64,000 bases of DNA from contig CAMLLC010000004.1 of the NCBI GenBank assembly GCA_946480835.1, positions 62,001 to 126,000 on the forward strand. Reading direction: 5' to 3'. This DNA comes from Entomomonas sp945283395. Lineage in GTDB: Bacteria; Pseudomonadota; Gammaproteobacteria; Pseudomonadales; Pseudomonadaceae. Position 1 is the stretch's first letter; each line of letters opens with the position of its first letter. Of the stretch, positions 55,652 through 64,000 are shown piece by piece. Position numbers and translations under genes: made by a program. Under the pieces are notes generated by a model. That model worked only from the letters and a program-made list of their open reading frames with translations, did not search any database and was not told the origin of the DNA.

Positions 55652-56773
55652 ATGGAGCATTTTGTTTGGATTGATAATAAGCAATACCGGAAAGGTTATA
55701 CAACTGGTTCCTGTGCTACAGCTGCAGCGAAAGTAGCAGCTTTGATGGTGCTAGAACAAACTATTATTCCTCAGGTATCTATTATTACTCCAAGTAGCGT
55801 TGTTTTAGATTTAGATGTATTAGAAGCTAGTATTGAAGGAAATACAGCTGTTGCTGCTATTCAGAAAGATGGTGGTGATGATATTGATGTTACTCATGGT
55901 ATGTTAATTTTTGCGCAAGTCACTATCAATAATACGGGTAACATTACTATTGATGGTGGCAAGGGGATAGGCCGAGTAACCCGAAAGGGAGTAAGACACA
56001 CTATTGGTTCAGCAGCTATCAATGAAACACCTAGGCGCACTATAGAGGAGGCAGTGCGAGAGGTGATAGGAGAACAACGGGGAGCAGAGGTAATTATTTT
56101 TGCCCCAGAAGGTGAGGAAAGAGCTCAACAAACTTTTAATGCGCGTTTAGGCATTATGGGAGGTATCTCTATTTTAGGTACAACTGGAATAGTTACTCCT
56201 ATGTCAGATGAAAGTTGGAAAAAATCTATTACTCTTGAAATTGAGATGAAAAAAGCAGAGGGAATAGATAAATTAATTTTTGTGCCGGGTAATCATGGTG
56301 AAAAATTTGCTGAACAATTAGGCATGAATAGCCGTTACGTGGTAGTAATGAGTAATTTTGTACGTTATGTATTAAAAGATGCGGAGCGGTTAGGTTTTAA
56401 AAGAGTTTTACTATTAGGACATTTAGGCAAACTCATTAAGGTGGCTGCTGGTATTTTTCATACCCATAATCACGTAGCGGACGGTCGTATCGAAACGTTA
56501 ATAGCAGTATTAGCGTTAATGGGAGCTTCTGCTGGTTTTTTGCAACAAATTGACCAATGTAAGACAACTGAAGCAGCCATGGAGCTTATTACTCAGGCAG
56601 GATTAGAAGCTGTTTATCAGAAGCTAGCATTACGTGTTAAAGATAAAGTAGAACAGTTATCAAAGTTTACTAAAAATCCTATCCAAGCAGATGCGGTTTT
56701 GTGCTCAATGGATGGAAAAATTTTAGGAAGTAGCAAGCCATTGAATGAACTGATTAAGGAATTTAGCGAATGA
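55652..56773 (+). CDS. cbiD: Cobalt-precorrin-5B C1-methyltransferase
   Basis: A 373-residue protein typical of CbiD. The opening YRKGYTTGSCATAAAKVAA is diagnostic; KDGGDDIDVTHG, GKGIGRVTRKGV and GNHGEKFAEQLGM also belong to the family. It adds the methyl group at C1 after ring contraction in the anaerobic pathway and has no counterpart of the same fold in the aerobic route. It lies 8 bases after cbiC, and its stop overlaps cbiE (ATGA). Confidence 0.93.
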   Translation: MEHFVWIDNKQYRKGYTTGSCATAAAKVAALMVLEQTIIPQVSIITPSSVVLDLDVLEASIEGNTAVAAIQKDGGDDIDVTHGMLIFAQVTINNTGNITIDGGKGIGRVTRKGVRHTIGSAAINETPRRTIEEAVREVIGEQRGAEVIIFAPEGEERAQQTFNARLGIMGGISILGTTGIVTPMSDESWKKSITLEIEMKKAEGIDKLIFVPGNHGEKFAEQLGMNSRYVVVMSNFVRYVLKDAERLGFKRVLLLGHLGKLIKVAAGIFHTHNHVADGRIETLIAVLALMGASAGFLQQIDQCKTTEAAMELITQAGLEAVYQKLALRVKDKVEQLSKFTKNPIQADAVLCSMDGKILGSSKPLNELIKEFSE

Positions 56774-57375
56774 TATATGTAGTTGGCTTAGGACCTGGTT
56801 CAACTGATTATTTAACTCCATTAGCTAGTAAGTTAATCGCTCAATGTGATTGGTTAGTGGGGGCGGATAGACAATTATTGGCAGTAGGTAAGCATGCTGG
56901 CAGAGAGCATAAATTAGATAAAAAACTAACTGATTTGGTTAATTGGTTAATGGAACATCAAGCTGCAAACATAGTAGTTTTAGCCTCAGGTGATCCTATG
57001 TTATATGGTATAGCTAAATACCTTAACCAACAGTTAGGTAAGGATAAAGTACAGGTTGTGTCAGGTATCAGCTCTATGCAATATTTATTTGCACGAATAG
57101 GATTGGATATGAATGATGTTTATCTGACTAGTAGTCATGGTAAAACACCAGATTTTGATTTTGTAATGCAGCATAATAAAGTTGCCTTAGTAACTGATGA
57201 CAAGATAGGCCCTTATCAAATAGCTCAAGAAATTGTGCAAAGAGGTTTGCAACGTACCTTAATCATAGGTGAAAACCTCTCTTATCCAGATGAACAAATA
57301 ACGCTATTACCTGCTGATCAAGTAATAGATAAAACTTACCTAATGAATGTGGTGGTGATACTTAATGAAAGATGA
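56770..57375 (+). CDS. cbiE: Cobalt-precorrin-7 C5-methyltransferase
   Basis: A 201-residue tetrapyrrole methylase. The N-terminus VVGLGPGSTDYLTPLA is the S-adenosylmethionine loop of the family, followed by VLASGDPMLYGIAKYL and VVSGISSMQYLFARIGL. It methylates C5. In many bacteria it is fused to CbiT (as CobL); here the two are separate but overlap by 11 bases, so they are probably made together. Confidence 0.92.
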   Translation: MIYVVGLGPGSTDYLTPLASKLIAQCDWLVGADRQLLAVGKHAGREHKLDKKLTDLVNWLMEHQAANIVVLASGDPMLYGIAKYLNQQLGKDKVQVVSGISSMQYLFARIGLDMNDVYLTSSHGKTPDFDFVMQHNKVALVTDDKIGPYQIAQEIVQRGLQRTLIIGENLSYPDEQITLLPADQVIDKTYLMNVVVILNER

Positions 57376-57928
57376 TGTTTTTATTCGTGGTGACGTACCA
57401 ATGACCAAAGAAGAGGTACGTATTTTAACGTTAGATAGGTTGGATTTGGCTAATGCCAATACTTTTATAGATGTAGGTGCTGGGACAGGCAGTATCTGTA
57501 TTGAAGCCGGCCTGCGTTATCCACAACTTAAAGTATTAGCAATTGAGAAAAATCCAGAAGGAATTGAACTGATTAAGCAAAACAGCGCTAAATTTGCTGT
57601 TACTAATTTACAGATTATTGAAGGGGTAGCACCGTTAGATGTTACTGTTCAAGCTGTAGATGCTATTTTTATAGGTGGAAGTGGTGGTTCTTTAAAAAAT
57701 ATTATTGATTGGTCTTACGAGTTACTAGCCCCTAATGGTCGCTTAGTGCTCAATTTTATTTTATTAAATAATTTGATGGAGGCAATGGATTTACTTTCTG
57801 CTGAGAAATTTAAAGAAATAGAGGTCAATCAATTACAAGTCTCACGCTTAACAAAACTTGGCAAAGGTCATTACTTTAAACCTAATAATCCTACTTTTAT
57901 TATTTCCTGCAAGAAGGGGGCAGTTTGA
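57365..57928 (+). CDS. cbiT: Cobalt-precorrin-6B C15-methyltransferase (decarboxylating)
   Basis: A 187-residue Rossmann-type methyltransferase. GDVPMTKEEVRILTLDRLDL is the CbiT opening, and FIDVGAGTGSICIEAGL is the S-adenosylmethionine motif I. AIFIGGSGGSLKNI corresponds to the substrate-side loop. It methylates C15 and removes the acetate carboxyl at C12. It overlaps cbiE, and its stop overlaps the cbiF start (TGATG). Confidence 0.92.
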   Translation: MKDDVFIRGDVPMTKEEVRILTLDRLDLANANTFIDVGAGTGSICIEAGLRYPQLKVLAIEKNPEGIELIKQNSAKFAVTNLQIIEGVAPLDVTVQAVDAIFIGGSGGSLKNIIDWSYELLAPNGRLVLNFILLNNLMEAMDLLSAEKFKEIEVNQLQVSRLTKLGKGHYFKPNNPTFIISCKKGAV

Positions 57929-58710
57929 TGACAGCAGTTACATATGATACTTCAAAGGTTTATTTTATTGGAGCAGGTCCTGGCGACTGTGAGCTTATTA
58001 CGTTAAAAGGCTATCGTATATTGTCAACTGCAGATATAGTGATTTATGCAGGTTCATTAATAAATCATGAGCTACTTAATTACTGTAAAAAAGATGCTAA
58101 CTGCTATGATAGCGCTAAACTAACACTAGAAGAAATTATCCAATTGATGCAACAGGGCGTTAGTCAAGGTAAATTAGTCGTCAGATTACAAACTGGGGAT
58201 TTATCTCTATATGGTTCTATTAGAGAGCAAAGCGAAGAATTAGCAAAGCTTAACATAGGATTTGTTTCTGTACCAGGGGTTAGCTCATTCTTGGGAGCTG
58301 CAGCGCAATTGGGGGTTGAATATACTGTACCAGAAGTTTCACAGAGCTTAATTATTACCCGTATGGAGGGGCGTACTCCTATGCCTGCAAATGAAAGTCT
58401 TGAGGACTTTGCAGCGCATAAAACTTCTATGGCTATTTTCTTATCAGTACAAAACATAGCTAGTGTTGTAGCAAATCTTCATAACAATGGTAAGGGTTAT
58501 CCAATGGATACACCTGTTGCTGTTATTTATAAGGCTACTTGGCCCGATGAACAAAAGGTAGAAGGTACTTTAGCAGATATAGCGAGCAAAGTGCAAAAAG
58601 CCGAGATTACAAAAACAGCATTAATTTTGGTTGGGCGGTTTTTAGGTGAGGAATATCACTATTCAAAGCTCTATGATGCTGAGTTTAGCCATGAATTTAG
58701 AAAAGCCTGA
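57928..58710 (+). CDS. cbiF: Cobalt-precorrin-4 C11-methyltransferase
   Basis: About 260 residues from the ATG at 57928, which shares its A with the cbiT stop; AAGAAGGGGG lies upstream. The tetrapyrrole methylase motifs are YFIGAGPGDCELITLKGYRI, VIYAGSLINHELL, RLQTGDLSLYGSI and VPGVSSFLGAAAQLGVEYTVPEVSQ, the last typical of the CbiF/CobM group. It methylates C11 after CbiH. cbiG overlaps its last 20 bases. Confidence 0.93.
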   Translation: MTAVTYDTSKVYFIGAGPGDCELITLKGYRILSTADIVIYAGSLINHELLNYCKKDANCYDSAKLTLEEIIQLMQQGVSQGKLVVRLQTGDLSLYGSIREQSEELAKLNIGFVSVPGVSSFLGAAAQLGVEYTVPEVSQSLIITRMEGRTPMPANESLEDFAAHKTSMAIFLSVQNIASVVANLHNNGKGYPMDTPVAVIYKATWPDEQKVEGTLADIASKVQKAEITKTALILVGRFLGEEYHYSKLYDAEFSHEFRKA

Positions 58711-59743
58711 ATTAGCCGTTATAACTTTAACTCCAGGGGCGAAACAACAAGCTAGGCGTCTATCTGAGCTTATGGCGTGTGATTGTTATACAACTGATAA
58801 GTTGCTAAGCCATGGTTTTAAAGGATTTGAGGGTAGTATGGCGGATTGTGTAAAAAAGCTTTTTGCTGATTACACGGCGCTACTTTTTATTTGTGCAACA
58901 GGCATAACGGTGCGAATGATTGCGCCATTAGTAACAGATAAATTAGCGGATCCTGCGGTATTAGTAATGGATGAGCAAGCTCAACATGTGATTAGTTTAT
59001 TGTCTGGCCATGTTGGCGGTGGTAATAAATTAGCCACTCAAGTAGCTAATTTATTAGGTGCAACTCCAGTTATTACTACAGCTACTGATGTTAATAAAAA
59101 AGCAGCTTTAGATACTTTAATTCAGGAAGTAGGGGCTGATGTAGCCTTTTATCGTCAAGCGGTAAAAGAAGTTAATCAATTATTAGTTTCTGATAAAAAA
59201 ATTGGTCTTTATTTAGATGAGATAATAGTTAAAGATACTAGAGGGTTTGTTTTAATTGATGATTTGCGAAAACTTCCAGAACAACTGATAGCTTTAGTAA
59301 TAGTATCAAATAAAACTAATCTGGCAGTGGCAGGTGATTATCCTATTATTCACATTGTTCCAAGAAATATTGTGGTGGGAATAGGCTGCCGTCGTGGTAC
59401 AGATGGACAACGCATCTATCAAAAGTTGGTGGCATTATTAACTACTTATCATATAGATATAAAAGCAGTTAAACAAATAGGTAGTGCCATCATTAAGCAA
59501 GACGAAGAAGGTTTAATTGCGTTGGCTAAAAGACTGAACGTACCTTTTAAAGTCTTTCCTATTCAGGAATTACAGAAACATGAACATCGTTTTCCTGTTT
59601 CTGAGTTTGTTCGTAAAACCTTGGGAGTAGGAAGTGTATCACAACCTACTGCTTGGTTATTAAGTAATGGTCATTTGATAGGTGAAACCTTAAAAGAGCA
59701 GGGGATCACCATTACATTAGGAGTTAGCGAATGTTATATTTAG
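58691..59743 (+). CDS. cbiG: Cobalt-precorrin-5A hydrolase
   Basis: About 350 residues from the ATG at 58691, matching the 351 of Salmonella CbiG; earlier ATGs at 58673 and 58676 lie further inside cbiF and are less likely. LLFICATGITVRMIAPLV, VLVMDEQAQHVISLLSGHVG and GGNKLATQVANLLGATPVITTATD define the N-terminal part, and VGIGCRRGTDGQRI opens the C-terminal domain. It opens the lactone and releases the C2 fragment as acetaldehyde in the anaerobic route. It overlaps cbiF and, at its end, cbiH. Confidence 0.92.
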   Translation: MNLEKPELAVITLTPGAKQQARRLSELMACDCYTTDKLLSHGFKGFEGSMADCVKKLFADYTALLFICATGITVRMIAPLVTDKLADPAVLVMDEQAQHVISLLSGHVGGGNKLATQVANLLGATPVITTATDVNKKAALDTLIQEVGADVAFYRQAVKEVNQLLVSDKKIGLYLDEIIVKDTRGFVLIDDLRKLPEQLIALVIVSNKTNLAVAGDYPIIHIVPRNIVVGIGCRRGTDGQRIYQKLVALLTTYHIDIKAVKQIGSAIIKQDEEGLIALAKRLNVPFKVFPIQELQKHEHRFPVSEFVRKTLGVGSVSQPTAWLLSNGHLIGETLKEQGITITLGVSECYI

Positions 59744-60456
59744 TAGGTTTAGGCCCTGGTGATGAGGGTACTATGACACAGGATGCAGTTGCGGCTATCA
59801 GAGACGCAGATGTGATTGTAGGTTATAAAACATATACTAATTTAATCAAGCCATTTTTAGAGGGCAAAGAGCTTATCAGAACTGGTATGTGTAAAGAGTT
59901 AGAACGTTGCGAAGCAGCTATTGAAGAAGTTAAAAAGGGAAAAAAAGTAGCACTAGTAAGTAGTGGTGATACAGGCGTTTACGGTATGGCAGGGCCTATA
60001 TTTGAAATTATCGCAAGAGATAATTTAGACATAGATGTCCAAGTAATCGCTGGTGTTACATCAAGTGTAGCTTGTGCTGCTATTTTAGGCTGTCCTTTAA
60101 TGCATGATTTTTGTCATATAAGCCTCAGTGATTTATTAACTCCTTGGGATGTTATAGAAAAACGAGTTCGTTTGGCGGCCGAAGCAGATTTTGTTATCTG
60201 TTTTTATAATCCACGCTCGAAAGGTCGTCCTGATCATTTACAAAAGGCTTTTGAATTAATGCGTCCTTTTAAAGATCCTAAAACTCCAGTGGGCATAGTT
60301 AAGGCTGCAGGTCGTAGTAAAGAGGATCTATGGCTTACTACTTTCGCAGAAATTGATTATACCGTTGTAGGCATGACTTCTATGGTTATAGTTGGCAATA
60401 AATCTACTTACCGTTACAAAGATTACATGATTACTCCTAGAGGATATAGAGTGTGA
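59731..60456 (+). CDS. cbiH: Cobalt-precorrin-3 C17-methyltransferase
   Basis: A 241-residue tetrapyrrole methylase. LYLVGLGPGDEGTMTQDAVA, IVGYKTYTNLIKPFLEGKEL, GMCKELERCEAA and SSGDTGVYGMAGPIFEI identify the CbiH/CobJ group, as do FYNPRSKGRPDHLQKAFELM and MTSMVIVGNKST at the end. It methylates C17 and drives ring contraction. It overlaps cbiG by 13 bases and cbiJ by 4. Confidence 0.93.
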   Translation: MLYLVGLGPGDEGTMTQDAVAAIRDADVIVGYKTYTNLIKPFLEGKELIRTGMCKELERCEAAIEEVKKGKKVALVSSGDTGVYGMAGPIFEIIARDNLDIDVQVIAGVTSSVACAAILGCPLMHDFCHISLSDLLTPWDVIEKRVRLAAEADFVICFYNPRSKGRPDHLQKAFELMRPFKDPKTPVGIVKAAGRSKEDLWLTTFAEIDYTVVGMTSMVIVGNKSTYRYKDYMITPRGYRV

Positions 60457-61232
60457 CTAGTGTTTTTGCAGGTAAAGTCCATGTATTTGGTGGTACTTCT
60501 GATGCTGTCCAGTTATGTCAGAAACTGCAAAGCCTAGGGATTAACTATAGCTTGTCGGTCGCTACTGACGCGGGGGAACAAACTGCTACTCATCTAAAGG
60601 GGCAAGTGATCGTTGGTCGTTTAGATAGTGAACAAATGAAAGAGCTTTTTAACAAACAAGCAATAACATTAGTAATAGATGCTACTCATCCTTATGCAGC
60701 AGAAGTGTCGAAAAATATTATTAAGGCTACTGAAGTTAATAGCATTCCTTTAATTCGCTATGAGCGGCCTACCCAAATAGACCTATTGGAAGATCCCTTA
60801 CTTATTAAGGTGTTAGATATAGAATCGGCTTGTCATGCGGCTAAAAATTATGGAGAAAACGTATTCTTAACTACAGGTAGTAAAGATCTAGCTAAGTATA
60901 AAGAATACTTACCTGACAAAAGGTTGATTGTTCGAGTATTGCCTACTGTTAATGTCATCCAGTCTTGCGTAGAGCTAGGGTTGGGGTTAGGAGATATAGT
61001 GGCCATGAAAGGCCCTTTTAATCAATTAATTAATGAAGCTATGTATCAATTTTATCAACCAGATGTGGTTATTACTAAAGAATCTGGTATTGAAGGAGGT
61101 TATGCAGAGAAAGTATTACCTTGTTTAAAGCTAAATATTCCTTGTATTGTGATTAGTCGTCCTAAACAAATATATCAGCGCTTTGTATCTAACTTTGATG
61201 AGCTAGAACAACAATTAAAAGCGTGTAAATAA
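60453..61232 (+). CDS. cbiJ: Cobalt-precorrin-6A reductase
   Basis: A 259-residue enzyme with a GTG start that overlaps the cbiH stop. The N-terminus KVHVFGGTSDAVQLCQKLQ resembles the nucleotide-binding opening of CbiJ/CobK, and VIDATHPYAAEVSKNI, RYERPTQ, FLTTGSKDLAKY and MKGPFNQLINEAMY are conserved family blocks, with ITKESGIEGGYAEKV near the end. It reduces the macrocycle using NAD(P)H. Confidence 0.92.
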   Translation: MTSVFAGKVHVFGGTSDAVQLCQKLQSLGINYSLSVATDAGEQTATHLKGQVIVGRLDSEQMKELFNKQAITLVIDATHPYAAEVSKNIIKATEVNSIPLIRYERPTQIDLLEDPLLIKVLDIESACHAAKNYGENVFLTTGSKDLAKYKEYLPDKRLIVRVLPTVNVIQSCVELGLGLGDIVAMKGPFNQLINEAMYQFYQPDVVITKESGIEGGYAEKVLPCLKLNIPCIVISRPKQIYQRFVSNFDELEQQLKACK

Positions 61233-61242
61233 AAGGTGGAAA

Positions 61243-62010
61243 ATGATGAGTGGTAAAGTGTGGTTAGTAGGAGCCGGGCCAGGTGATATTTCTTTAATTA
61301 CGGTTAAAGGCTTGGATTGTATCAAGAACGCAGATGTATTGGTTTATGATAGGTTAGTTAACCATGAATTACTTAATTATGCTCCAGCACACTGTGAAAA
61401 AGTTAATGTAGGTAAAGAGAGTGATCATCACCCTATCCCTCAAATTCAAATTAACCAGATTCTTGTGGAATATGCCAAACAAGGCAAGAATGTAGTACGT
61501 TTGAAAAGTGGTGATCCTTACGTATTTGGTAGAGGCGGGGAAGAAGCACAAGAAATAGTTGAGCAGGGGGTTGTCTTTGAAGTTGTTCCTGGCGTTACAT
61601 CAGCTATTGGTGGCTTGACTTATGCAGGTATTCCAGTCACCCATAGAGATTATGCTTCATCTTTTCATGTCGTTACTGGGCATTTAAGGGCTGATAAGGC
61701 AAAAGATCCCATTAATTGGCAGGCATTGGCTCAACTAGAAGGAACCATTGTAATCTTAATGGGTGTATCTAATTTAGAGCATATTAGTAATGAATTGATA
61801 CGTTATGGTAAAGCTGCAACTACCCCTGTAGCTATTGTTATGTGGGCTAGTCGTAATAATCAAAGAGTAGTAACAGGTACTTTACAAAATATAGTACAAG
61901 TAGCTAAAGAACAACAGGTAAAACCACCGGCCCTTATTGTAGTAGGAGAAGTGGTGAGATTACATAAATTACTTGATTTTACTCAGTTACTAGCTGAAAC
62001 AACTGCCTAA
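61243..62010 (+). CDS. cobA: Uroporphyrinogen-III C-methyltransferase
   Basis: A 255-residue single-domain SUMT. VWLVGAGPGDISLITVKGL, VLVYDRLVNHELL, RLKSGDPYVFGRGGEEAQEI, VVPGVTSAIGGLTYAGIPVT and HRDYASSFHVVTGH are diagnostic. It makes precorrin-2, the first committed intermediate for cobalamin and siroheme. It lacks the CysG oxidase/ferrochelatase part, so conversion to sirohydrochlorin needs another enzyme that is not in this window. It sits between cbiJ and cbiK, an insertion compared with the Salmonella operon. AAGGTGG precedes the ATG; an ATG one codon later is possible. Confidence 0.92.
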   Translation: MMSGKVWLVGAGPGDISLITVKGLDCIKNADVLVYDRLVNHELLNYAPAHCEKVNVGKESDHHPIPQIQINQILVEYAKQGKNVVRLKSGDPYVFGRGGEEAQEIVEQGVVFEVVPGVTSAIGGLTYAGIPVTHRDYASSFHVVTGHLRADKAKDPINWQALAQLEGTIVILMGVSNLEHISNELIRYGKAATTPVAIVMWASRNNQRVVTGTLQNIVQVAKEQQVKPPALIVVGEVVRLHKLLDFTQLLAETTA

Positions 62011-62020
62011 GGAATAGTTC

Positions 62021-62803
62021 ATGAAAAAAGCTTTATTAGTCGTTAGCTTTGGCACTAGTTACCCCGAAACTCGCATTAAGAATATAGAAAGCTGTGAAGA
62101 GACTATGCGTGCTTTATGTCCAGATCGTGATTTCTTTCGTTCATGGACTTCACATATAATTCGTCACAAAGTGGCTCAGCGTGATAGAATGTTAATAGAT
62201 AGCCCTCAGCAAGCGTTGGAGAGGTTGATTGCAGAGGGTTATCAGGATATAGCAATTCAATCACTCCATGTGATTAATGGAGATGAGTTTGAAAAGATTA
62301 TCAATGAGGTTAAAGTCTATCAACATCAGTTTAATAAAATGTTTATAGGTAAACCATTGCTTAGCTCTTTTGATGATTACTTGAAAGTGATAGCTGCTTT
62401 ACAAGCGCAAGCACCTGTTATGGCTGCGGATGAAAGAGTGGTCTTCATGGGGCATGGCACTACACATCATGCCTTTGCCGCTTATGCTTGTATTGATCAC
62501 TTATTTACTGATAGAAAATTACCTTTTATTATGGGGGCAGTGGAAAGTTATCCTGAGATAGATACTATCTTAGAAAGATTAGTAGCGGATAAAGTGCGTA
62601 AAGTTCATCTTATGCCTTTTATGATAGTAGCAGGTGATCATGCCACACACGATATGGCTTCTGATGAAGATGATTCGTGGAGTAGTCGCATTCAAGCATT
62701 AGGTATAGAGGTTGAATGTCATTTGCAAGGTTTAGGAGAAAACCTGCAAATAAGACAATTATTTGCAGAGCATCTATTAGCTGCCACAAAAGAAGAGGCT
62801 TAA
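62021..62803 (+). CDS. cbiK: Sirohydrochlorin cobaltochelatase
   Basis: A 260-residue class II chelatase. The opening KKALLVVSFGTSYPETRIKN is typical of CbiK. RVVFMGHGTTHHAF (His about 145) and LMPFMIVAGDHATHDMASDE (His about 206) carry the two histidines that bind the metal, with FIMGAVESYPEI between them. It inserts cobalt early, which defines the anaerobic route. It has no signal peptide, so it should be cytoplasmic, like Salmonella CbiK. cobA lies 10 bases upstream. Confidence 0.93.
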   Translation: MKKALLVVSFGTSYPETRIKNIESCEETMRALCPDRDFFRSWTSHIIRHKVAQRDRMLIDSPQQALERLIAEGYQDIAIQSLHVINGDEFEKIINEVKVYQHQFNKMFIGKPLLSSFDDYLKVIAALQAQAPVMAADERVVFMGHGTTHHAFAAYACIDHLFTDRKLPFIMGAVESYPEIDTILERLVADKVRKVHLMPFMIVAGDHATHDMASDEDDSWSSRIQALGIEVECHLQGLGENLQIRQLFAEHLLAATKEEA

Positions 62804-62805
62804 AC

Positions 62806-63507
62806 ATGACGGGAAAATTATATGCTATTGGTACTGGTCCTGGCGCTGCTGATTTAATTACGGTTAGGGCAGCCAAATTATTAGCTAGCATAGATATAGT
62901 CTATGCGCCTGCTGGCAAAAAGGGTGGTGATAGTTTGGCGTTATCCATTGTGAGGGAGTATTTAGGAGAATATACTAAGATTAAAGAACGACATTTTCCT
63001 ATGACCCATAATTCACTTGAAAAAGAGCAAGCATGGCAGTCTGTAGCAGATGAGATTAAAGCGGATGTAATTGCAAATAATAAAGTTGCTTTTATTTCTT
63101 TAGGGGATGTAATGCTTTATAGCACTTGGGTAAGCATTCTAGAAAGGTTACCAACTGATTTAAATATGGAAATTATTCCTGGAATAACTTCTTTTGCACT
63201 GATAGCTGCTAAAACTAAAAGACCGTTAGCAATGGAAACTCAATCATTAGTAGTTATGTCTTGTACGACAGATAAGGTTATTTTAGAGCAAGCGTTAATT
63301 CATAATTCTAGCTTAGTGCTAATGAAAGCAGCTTCATGTTTTGCTGAAGTAAAAGGGCTAATAGAAAAACTAAATTTACTCGATTATGCTGTCTTAGTAG
63401 CGGATGCTTCACTTGCAAGTGAAAAACAATATCGCAATCTTAAAGATGTGCCAGAAGATGAAAAACTACCTTATTTTACGACTATTTTAATCAATAAAGA
63501 ATGGTAG
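62806..63507 (+). CDS. cbiL: Cobalt-precorrin-2 C20-methyltransferase
   Basis: About 233 residues from the ATG at 62806, which lies 2 bases after the cbiK stop and has GAGGC upstream; a longer frame back to 62716 overlaps cbiK and is rejected. LYAIGTGPGAADLITVRAAK and DIVYAPAGKKGGDSLAL identify the CbiL/CobI group. ISLGDVMLYSTWVSILERL and IIPGITSFALIAAKTKRPLA are further tetrapyrrole-methylase motifs. It methylates C20 of cobalt-sirohydrochlorin. It is the last visible gene of the operon. Confidence 0.92.
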   Translation: MTGKLYAIGTGPGAADLITVRAAKLLASIDIVYAPAGKKGGDSLALSIVREYLGEYTKIKERHFPMTHNSLEKEQAWQSVADEIKADVIANNKVAFISLGDVMLYSTWVSILERLPTDLNMEIIPGITSFALIAAKTKRPLAMETQSLVVMSCTTDKVILEQALIHNSSLVLMKAASCFAEVKGLIEKLNLLDYAVLVADASLASEKQYRNLKDVPEDEKLPYFTTILINKEW

Positions 63508-64000
63508 CTTATTAAGCTAATTGATCTCATTATCAATAATAATAGAGATCGAATTAGCTTTACATTGAAAACAAGCTGATAGTAATGTTATTTATGCTAG
63601 CATCTCGTACCTTTTATTTTCTCGTGTAGCAAGGTGATAAACTGTGTGAAGAAGTTTCACCACTAACCCAATAATTTTAATATCTTTTGCAAACGCAAAA
63701 TTTTTCTTATTTTTGGTGTAGTAGTATTGTATTAATATAGGACATTTAGCCTGTATGAAAAATTACTCAAATAAATTACAAATACAAGCTACTAAAATTT
63801 TGTTTTGATAGGTTAGGTTATATAAGTAATAAAGAGCATACTTCTAAAAAGTTGCTGGGATGGTATTCTGCTCTGATAGCATGATTAAGCAAGAGTAATA
63901 AAATAAAGATAGATGATTATAATAGCATTTTTATATTTATTTTTAGTTAAATTAAAATAATAATAACTCTAAGGAACTACACATAATTATTATAAAACCA
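63508..64000. other. 493-base region after the cbi operon, no intact gene
   Basis: It begins with a strong inverted repeat (63514-63560). A 57-codon open frame without a start codon lies on the minus strand at 63592-63762; it reads AFAKDIKIIGLVVKLLHTVY near its centre and matches nothing I recognise. The remainder is AT-rich with stops in all frames. Further cobalamin genes, if adjacent, must lie beyond the window. Confidence 0.45.
63514..63560 (+). terminator. Inverted repeat at the end of the cbi operon
   Basis: AAGCTAATTGATCTC (63514-63528) pairs with GAGATCGAATTAGCTT (63545-63560) over about 15 bp with one bulged base, with a 16-base loop. It lies 7 bases after the cbiL stop. No T run follows, so it may terminate, protect the 3' end, or both. 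Confidence 0.6.

Noticed and set aside
62716..62805. An upstream extension of cbiL by 30 codons
   Set aside because: It lies wholly inside cbiK and does not look like a methylase N-terminus. The ATG at 62806 has a good site and starts the known motif.
63592..63762. A 57-codon open frame without a start codon on the minus strand
   Set aside because: No recognisable family, no ATG and no ribosome-binding site. It could be a relic or chance, so it is only noted within the gap description.
1..64000. CRISPR arrays, insertion sequences and rRNA genes
   Set aside because: I saw no regularly spaced repeats, no intact transposase gene with terminal repeats and no rRNA sequence.

Overview
The window is AT-rich chromosomal DNA from a gammaproteobacterium. 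Several proteins look pseudomonad-like: a complete pyochelin-type gene set, a PA2817-like protein and a WbpM-like protein. The strong A+T bias and scattered decayed genes are unusual for free-living Pseudomonas. They fit a host-associated relative of the Pseudomonadaceae, such as the insect-gut genus Entomomonas; this assignment is inference.

Left part (1-26 kb): ordinary and decayed material. On the minus strand are an export operon cut by the window edge (HlyD adaptor and two ABC-2 permeases, no ATPase seen) and a lone GspE/PilB-type ATPase. A tRNA-Val(GAC) follows, with a broken prophage beside it (integrase scrap, broken structural genes, and a secreted choice-of-anchor C protein with a cysteine-rich tail). 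Next come a PA2817-like protein, an MFS transporter, a WbpM/CapD-type sugar dehydratase, a complete YhiI-RbbA-YhhJ exporter operon, a lytic transglycosylase-like lipoprotein, a malate:quinone-oxidoreductase-like flavoprotein, a YajG-like lipoprotein, a DUF3465 protein, and gabD-gabT for GABA use.

Middle part (26.4-51.2 kb): a pyochelin-type siderophore locus. Minus-strand genes run pchD, then pchE-F-G-H-I, then fptA-B-C-X; pchR diverges from pchD. PchC-like type II thioesterases lie at both outer ends. The promoters of pchD, pchE and fptA each carry a Fur-box-like site and, further upstream, a shared 27-base motif that I read as the PchR box. The left thioesterase gene also has a Fur-like site. 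The salicylate genes pchA and pchB are absent, and the aryl-acid pocket of PchD is a mixture of salicylate-type and dihydroxybenzoate-type residues. The aryl cap, or where it comes from, may therefore differ from classical pyochelin.

Right part (51.7-63.5 kb): vitamin B12 synthesis. A PduO-type adenosyltransferase gene is followed by a cobalamin riboswitch with a terminator, then a tight operon cbiA-B-C-D-E-T-F-G-H-J-cobA-cbiK-cbiL. This is the anaerobic (early cobalt insertion) route, in Salmonella-like order with cobA inserted, whereas typical Pseudomonas use the aerobic cob route. Precorrin-2 dehydrogenase, cbiP, cobalt transport and nucleotide-loop genes are not in the window.
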